64,000 nt of DNA from Ardenticatenaceae bacterium (GTDB lineage: Bacteria; Chloroflexota; Anaerolineae; Promineifilales; Promineifilaceae): NCBI GenBank assembly GCA_020634235.1, contig JACKCB010000001.1:124001-188000 (forward strand), written 5' to 3'. The position numbers were made by a program, and so were the translations under genes. Positions 61,626 through 64,000 of this stretch are shown here, piece by piece. How positions within the stretch are numbered: position 1 is the first letter of the stretch; every line of letters starts with the position of its first letter. A model generated the notes under the pieces. That model ran no database searches, was not told where the DNA came from, and was given only the letters and a program-made list of their open reading frames with translations.

Positions 61626-64000
61626 TCAGGAAGCAGCCTGCCAGCCGGCCAGTTGGTGGATGCGGCCTTCCAACTGCACCAGGTGGTAGGGCAGCCAGGC
61701 AACACCAAACAGCTCCATCTGCACATCCTTCTTAAACGGTGTAAGGGCAACCTCCTCGTAACGAGCAGCCTCACCGGCCCAGCGCTGCTGTATCTCCGCC
61801 AGCGCCCGGCGTCTTTCCTGCTCCACCCCAGCCATCTCTTGCTGCACCTTGCTCAGCGCCTGGCGGCTCTTCTCCACCTCCACCCGCGCCTTCTCCGTGA
61901 GGCGCTGCTTGCCTTGCACTGCCCGCCGCCGCTCCTTGCTAAACAGGCCGATCACCGCCTTAGCCTGAGCCATCGATTCATCGGAACGACGATCAGCCAG
62001 GCGCTGCTCGCTGGCGGCCAACGCATCTTCAGCTTTGGCCTGCTGCTTGCGCAGCGTGTCCAGCTTGCGCTCAAAGGGCAGCATTGCCTTACCACTCTCC
62101 TCCGCCGCCCGCGCCTGGGCGGCGGAGGCACACATCTGGCGGAAGTCGGCCTCCGCCACGTCTGGCCCGGCCGCGACGCCCAACGTCTCATTTTGCCGCA
62201 CCATGAGCTGGCTGTTGCGGTACAACCACTCGCCAAAGTGCGTGCGCAGCGAGCGCAGCACCCGGCCATCGGCCAGCCCCCCTTCCAGTGGCGCAAAGCG
62301 CGCCCCCGGCCGGGGTTCGGCCACCACCACCCGCGGGTCCACCACCTCCGCCGCAAACTGCTCCCACGGCAGCACTTCGCTAACCGGCAGGTCACGCACC
62401 AACACCGCCCATTGGCGCACCAGGTTCAGGTTGTATTTGCGGTTATAAAAGGCGATATGCGCCTGGGCAAAGAGCACCGGCCGGTACAACAACCCTACCG
62501 CCTGCGCCTGGGGCAGCAAAGGGGCTAGCGGCCGGGGAGCCGCTTCCGCCAAAGTCATCGTCAAGGGGAAGATGTACGCCGCCAGCCCGTTAGGAACTTC
62601 CGGCCGGGTCTCCAACCCAAGCTCCAACACTGCTTCCTGGCGCGCCGCCGCCCCGGCCGGGGCCACTGTCGTTGCCATCATCGTCGCCGGCGGGGTCCCG
62701 GCCGGGGCCTCCGGCAAATCGGCCTCCTCCGGCACCTGCGTCTCCTCCAGCTCCGGCGCGGATGTCTCCTCCGGCGCGGGCTGCGGGTTCGCCAGCGCGT
62801 TCAGCGCCCCAATCTGCATCCGCGTCAGCGGCCCGGCCAGATAATTCATAGCCCAGCGCGTGCGGAACAACAGCGGATAGGCGTTATGCACGTTGCGCAG
62901 CAAGAAAACCCGCTTACCCAGGGCCGAGATCATCTGATCATAGGTGCGCCGGTCCAGCCCACCCTGCGCCGCACTGGCCAGTCCATCCAGCAGCCGATCC
63001 TTGTCCTGCTCCGTGGCCAGCTTGCCAATGAACCAGGTACCCGCATTCGACAACGCCCGGTAATCCACATCCACCGGGTTTTGCGTGGCCAGCAGCAGCC
63101 CCACGCCAAAGGCTCGTGCCTGTTTCAACATGCGCAGCATCACCGTTTTAGACGGCGGATTGCTTACCGGGGGCAGGTAGCCAACAATCTCATCAAAATA
63201 GAGCAGCGCCCGCAGCGAGGTGGCCCCGCTCTGGGTGCGCATCCAGCTCTCCACCGCCGAAAAGAGCAGCGTCACAAAGAACATCCGCTCCGCCTCCGAC
63301 AAATGGGCAATGTAAAAGATGGTATGGCGCGGCCGGCCATCCTCCGTATACAGCAAACGGGGGATGTCCAGGGCCATGCCCTCTATCCAGGTCTGAAACG
63401 AGGGGGCGGCCAGGATATTGTTCAGCAGCATCGCCAGTTCAAAGCGGGCCTTCTCCGGGAAAAAGCGGTCCAGCGGCAGTACGCCCAACTTGTCAAAGGG
63501 CGGCTCTTGCGTTTGCAGAATCAGCTCCCCCAGGTCCAGGTCCTGCCCCTGGCTCCATGCCTGCTCAAAAATGTTGGACAGCAAGATGTGCTCGCGTGAA
63601 CGCAGAGGGTCCACATCCTTCAGACCAATCAGCCCCAGCAGAGCCGTGACGGTGCTGGCAATCTTCTCCCGCAGCATCTCGCGGTTTTCGGCCCAGGCGA
63701 TCTCCGGCGCTTTCAGCGAGGCCAGAATGCTAATGGGTAGGCCAGCGTCAGAACCGGGGGTATAAACGGCAAACTGCACCCGCTCCTGCAGCGCCTGAAT
63801 GCGGTCGGGGGTAATCGCCCAATCGGCCAGGCCGGCACGCCATTGCGCGGCCGTCTCGGCCGCCAGTTCGCCGGTGCTCTTGCCCTCGCGCCGCGCCTGG
63901 TCCGGGTTGATCCAGGGCGCAAAGTCGGCCGGGGCCAGTTCCGGAAAGTGCAGCAGGGCGTTGGTGATGTCTCCTTTGGGATCGATCATGAGGGCCGGAA
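61626..64000 (-). CDS. HerA/VirB4-like ATPase with long C-terminal coiled coil (N-terminus outside the window)
   Basis: About 790 residues are visible, in frame to the window end; the Walker A part must lie beyond base 64000. Visible are MIDPKGDITN (the conserved Asp after the P-loop strand), LRALLYFDEIVGYLP (Walker B), LLLATQNPVDVDYRALSNAGTWFIGKL (sensor motif) and RVFLLRNVHNAYPLLFRTRWAM. This is the layout of HerA, VirB4 and TraG-type ring ATPases. A Pro/Ala/Glu-rich linker (about residues 410-470), a region of unknown fold and a ~130-residue coiled coil (about 630-740) follow. Could pump DNA or act in a defence or repair complex; no nuclease partner is in view. Confidence 0.8.
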   Translation of the reverse strand, partial: PALMIDPKGDITNALLHFPELAPADFAPWINPDQARREGKSTGELAAETAAQWRAGLADWAITPDRIQALQERVQFAVYTPGSDAGLPISILASLKAPEIAWAENREMLREKIASTVTALLGLIGLKDVDPLRSREHILLSNIFEQAWSQGQDLDLGELILQTQEPPFDKLGVLPLDRFFPEKARFELAMLLNNILAAPSFQTWIEGMALDIPRLLYTEDGRPRHTIFYIAHLSEAERMFFVTLLFSAVESWMRTQSGATSLRALLYFDEIVGYLPPVSNPPSKTVMLRMLKQARAFGVGLLLATQNPVDVDYRALSNAGTWFIGKLATEQDKDRLLDGLASAAQGGLDRRTYDQMISALGKRVFLLRNVHNAYPLLFRTRWAMNYLAGPLTRMQIGALNALANPQPAPEETSAPELEETQVPEEADLPEAPAGTPPATMMATTVAPAGAAARQEAVLELGLETRPEVPNGLAAYIFPLTMTLAEAAPRPLAPLLPQAQAVGLLYRPVLFAQAHIAFYNRKYNLNLVRQWAVLVRDLPVSEVLPWEQFAAEVVDPRVVVAEPRPGARFAPLEGGLADGRVLRSLRTHFGEWLYRNSQLMVRQNETLGVAAGPDVAEADFRQMCASAAQARAAEESGKAMLPFERKLDTLRKQQAKAEDALAASEQRLADRRSDESMAQAKAVIGLFSKERRRAVQGKQRLTEKARVEVEKSRQALSKVQQEMAGVEQERRRALAEIQQRWAGEAARYEEVALTPFKKDVQMELFGVAWLPYHLVQLEGRIHQLAGWQAAS

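Overview
The window is about 62-65% GC and almost gap-free. It looks like a free-living Gram-positive-type (monoderm) bacterium of the phylum Chloroflexota, most like the Anaerolineae/Ardenticatenia/Caldilineae. That is an inference from the short EF-Ts, giant secreted proteins built from P/Homo B, DUF11-like and Ig-like domains, a sortase, Pro/Thr-rich M23 peptidases and NTPase-transmembrane-FGE fusions. No rRNA, tRNA, CRISPR array, phage or IS element was seen.

Layout. 1-0.9 kb: the 5' part of alaS (minus strand) behind what looks like a complete leader-peptide attenuator. 1.0-7.3 kb: a DmpA-type peptidase, two M23 cell-wall peptidases, an ABC-2 exporter and a small membrane protein. 7.5-15.3 kb (minus): rho, fbp and the classic operon rpsB-tsf-pyrH-frr-uppS-cdsA. 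15.3-23.8 kb: a second ABC-2 exporter, a YhfC-like membrane protease, mgtE, a sirtuin, a sortase, a VAT-1-like oxidoreductase, a DtxR regulator and an AAC(6')-like acetyltransferase. 23.9-43.5 kb (minus): four large secreted proteins (726, 1399, 1723 and 2251 aa), each with a hydrophobic C-terminal anchor. The two largest share an apparently identical 3452-bp segment covering their last ~1100 residues. 44.2-50.7 kb: an NTPase-TM-FGE fusion, a Trm112-like protein, two PPK2 kinases and a PMT-like glycosyltransferase. 50.9-56.1 kb (plus): a response regulator, an acetyltransferase, a Thr/Ser dehydratase, a SerA-like/SerK-like fusion and a WecA/TagO-type transferase. 56.2-61.6 kb (plus): a promoter, an Ile-rich leader peptide, two terminators and a HAD phosphatase, then three double-GNAT paralogues and a penicillin-acyltransferase-like Ntn hydrolase. 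61.6-64 kb: a HerA/VirB4-like ATPase that runs off the window.

The points most worth following are: (1) the alaS leader with a leaderless Ala-run peptide and mutually exclusive antiterminator and terminator; (2) a second attenuator-like leader with an Ile-rich peptide ahead of a HAD gene; (3) a degenerate 2-hydroxyacid dehydrogenase fused to a SerK/SbnI-like serine kinase domain; (4) the palindrome CCCGGCCGGG, present about 1.5 times per kb and usually read in frame as Pro-Ala-Gly; (5) the duplicated giant surface proteins with a shared C-terminal anchor motif and conserved 5' leaders.
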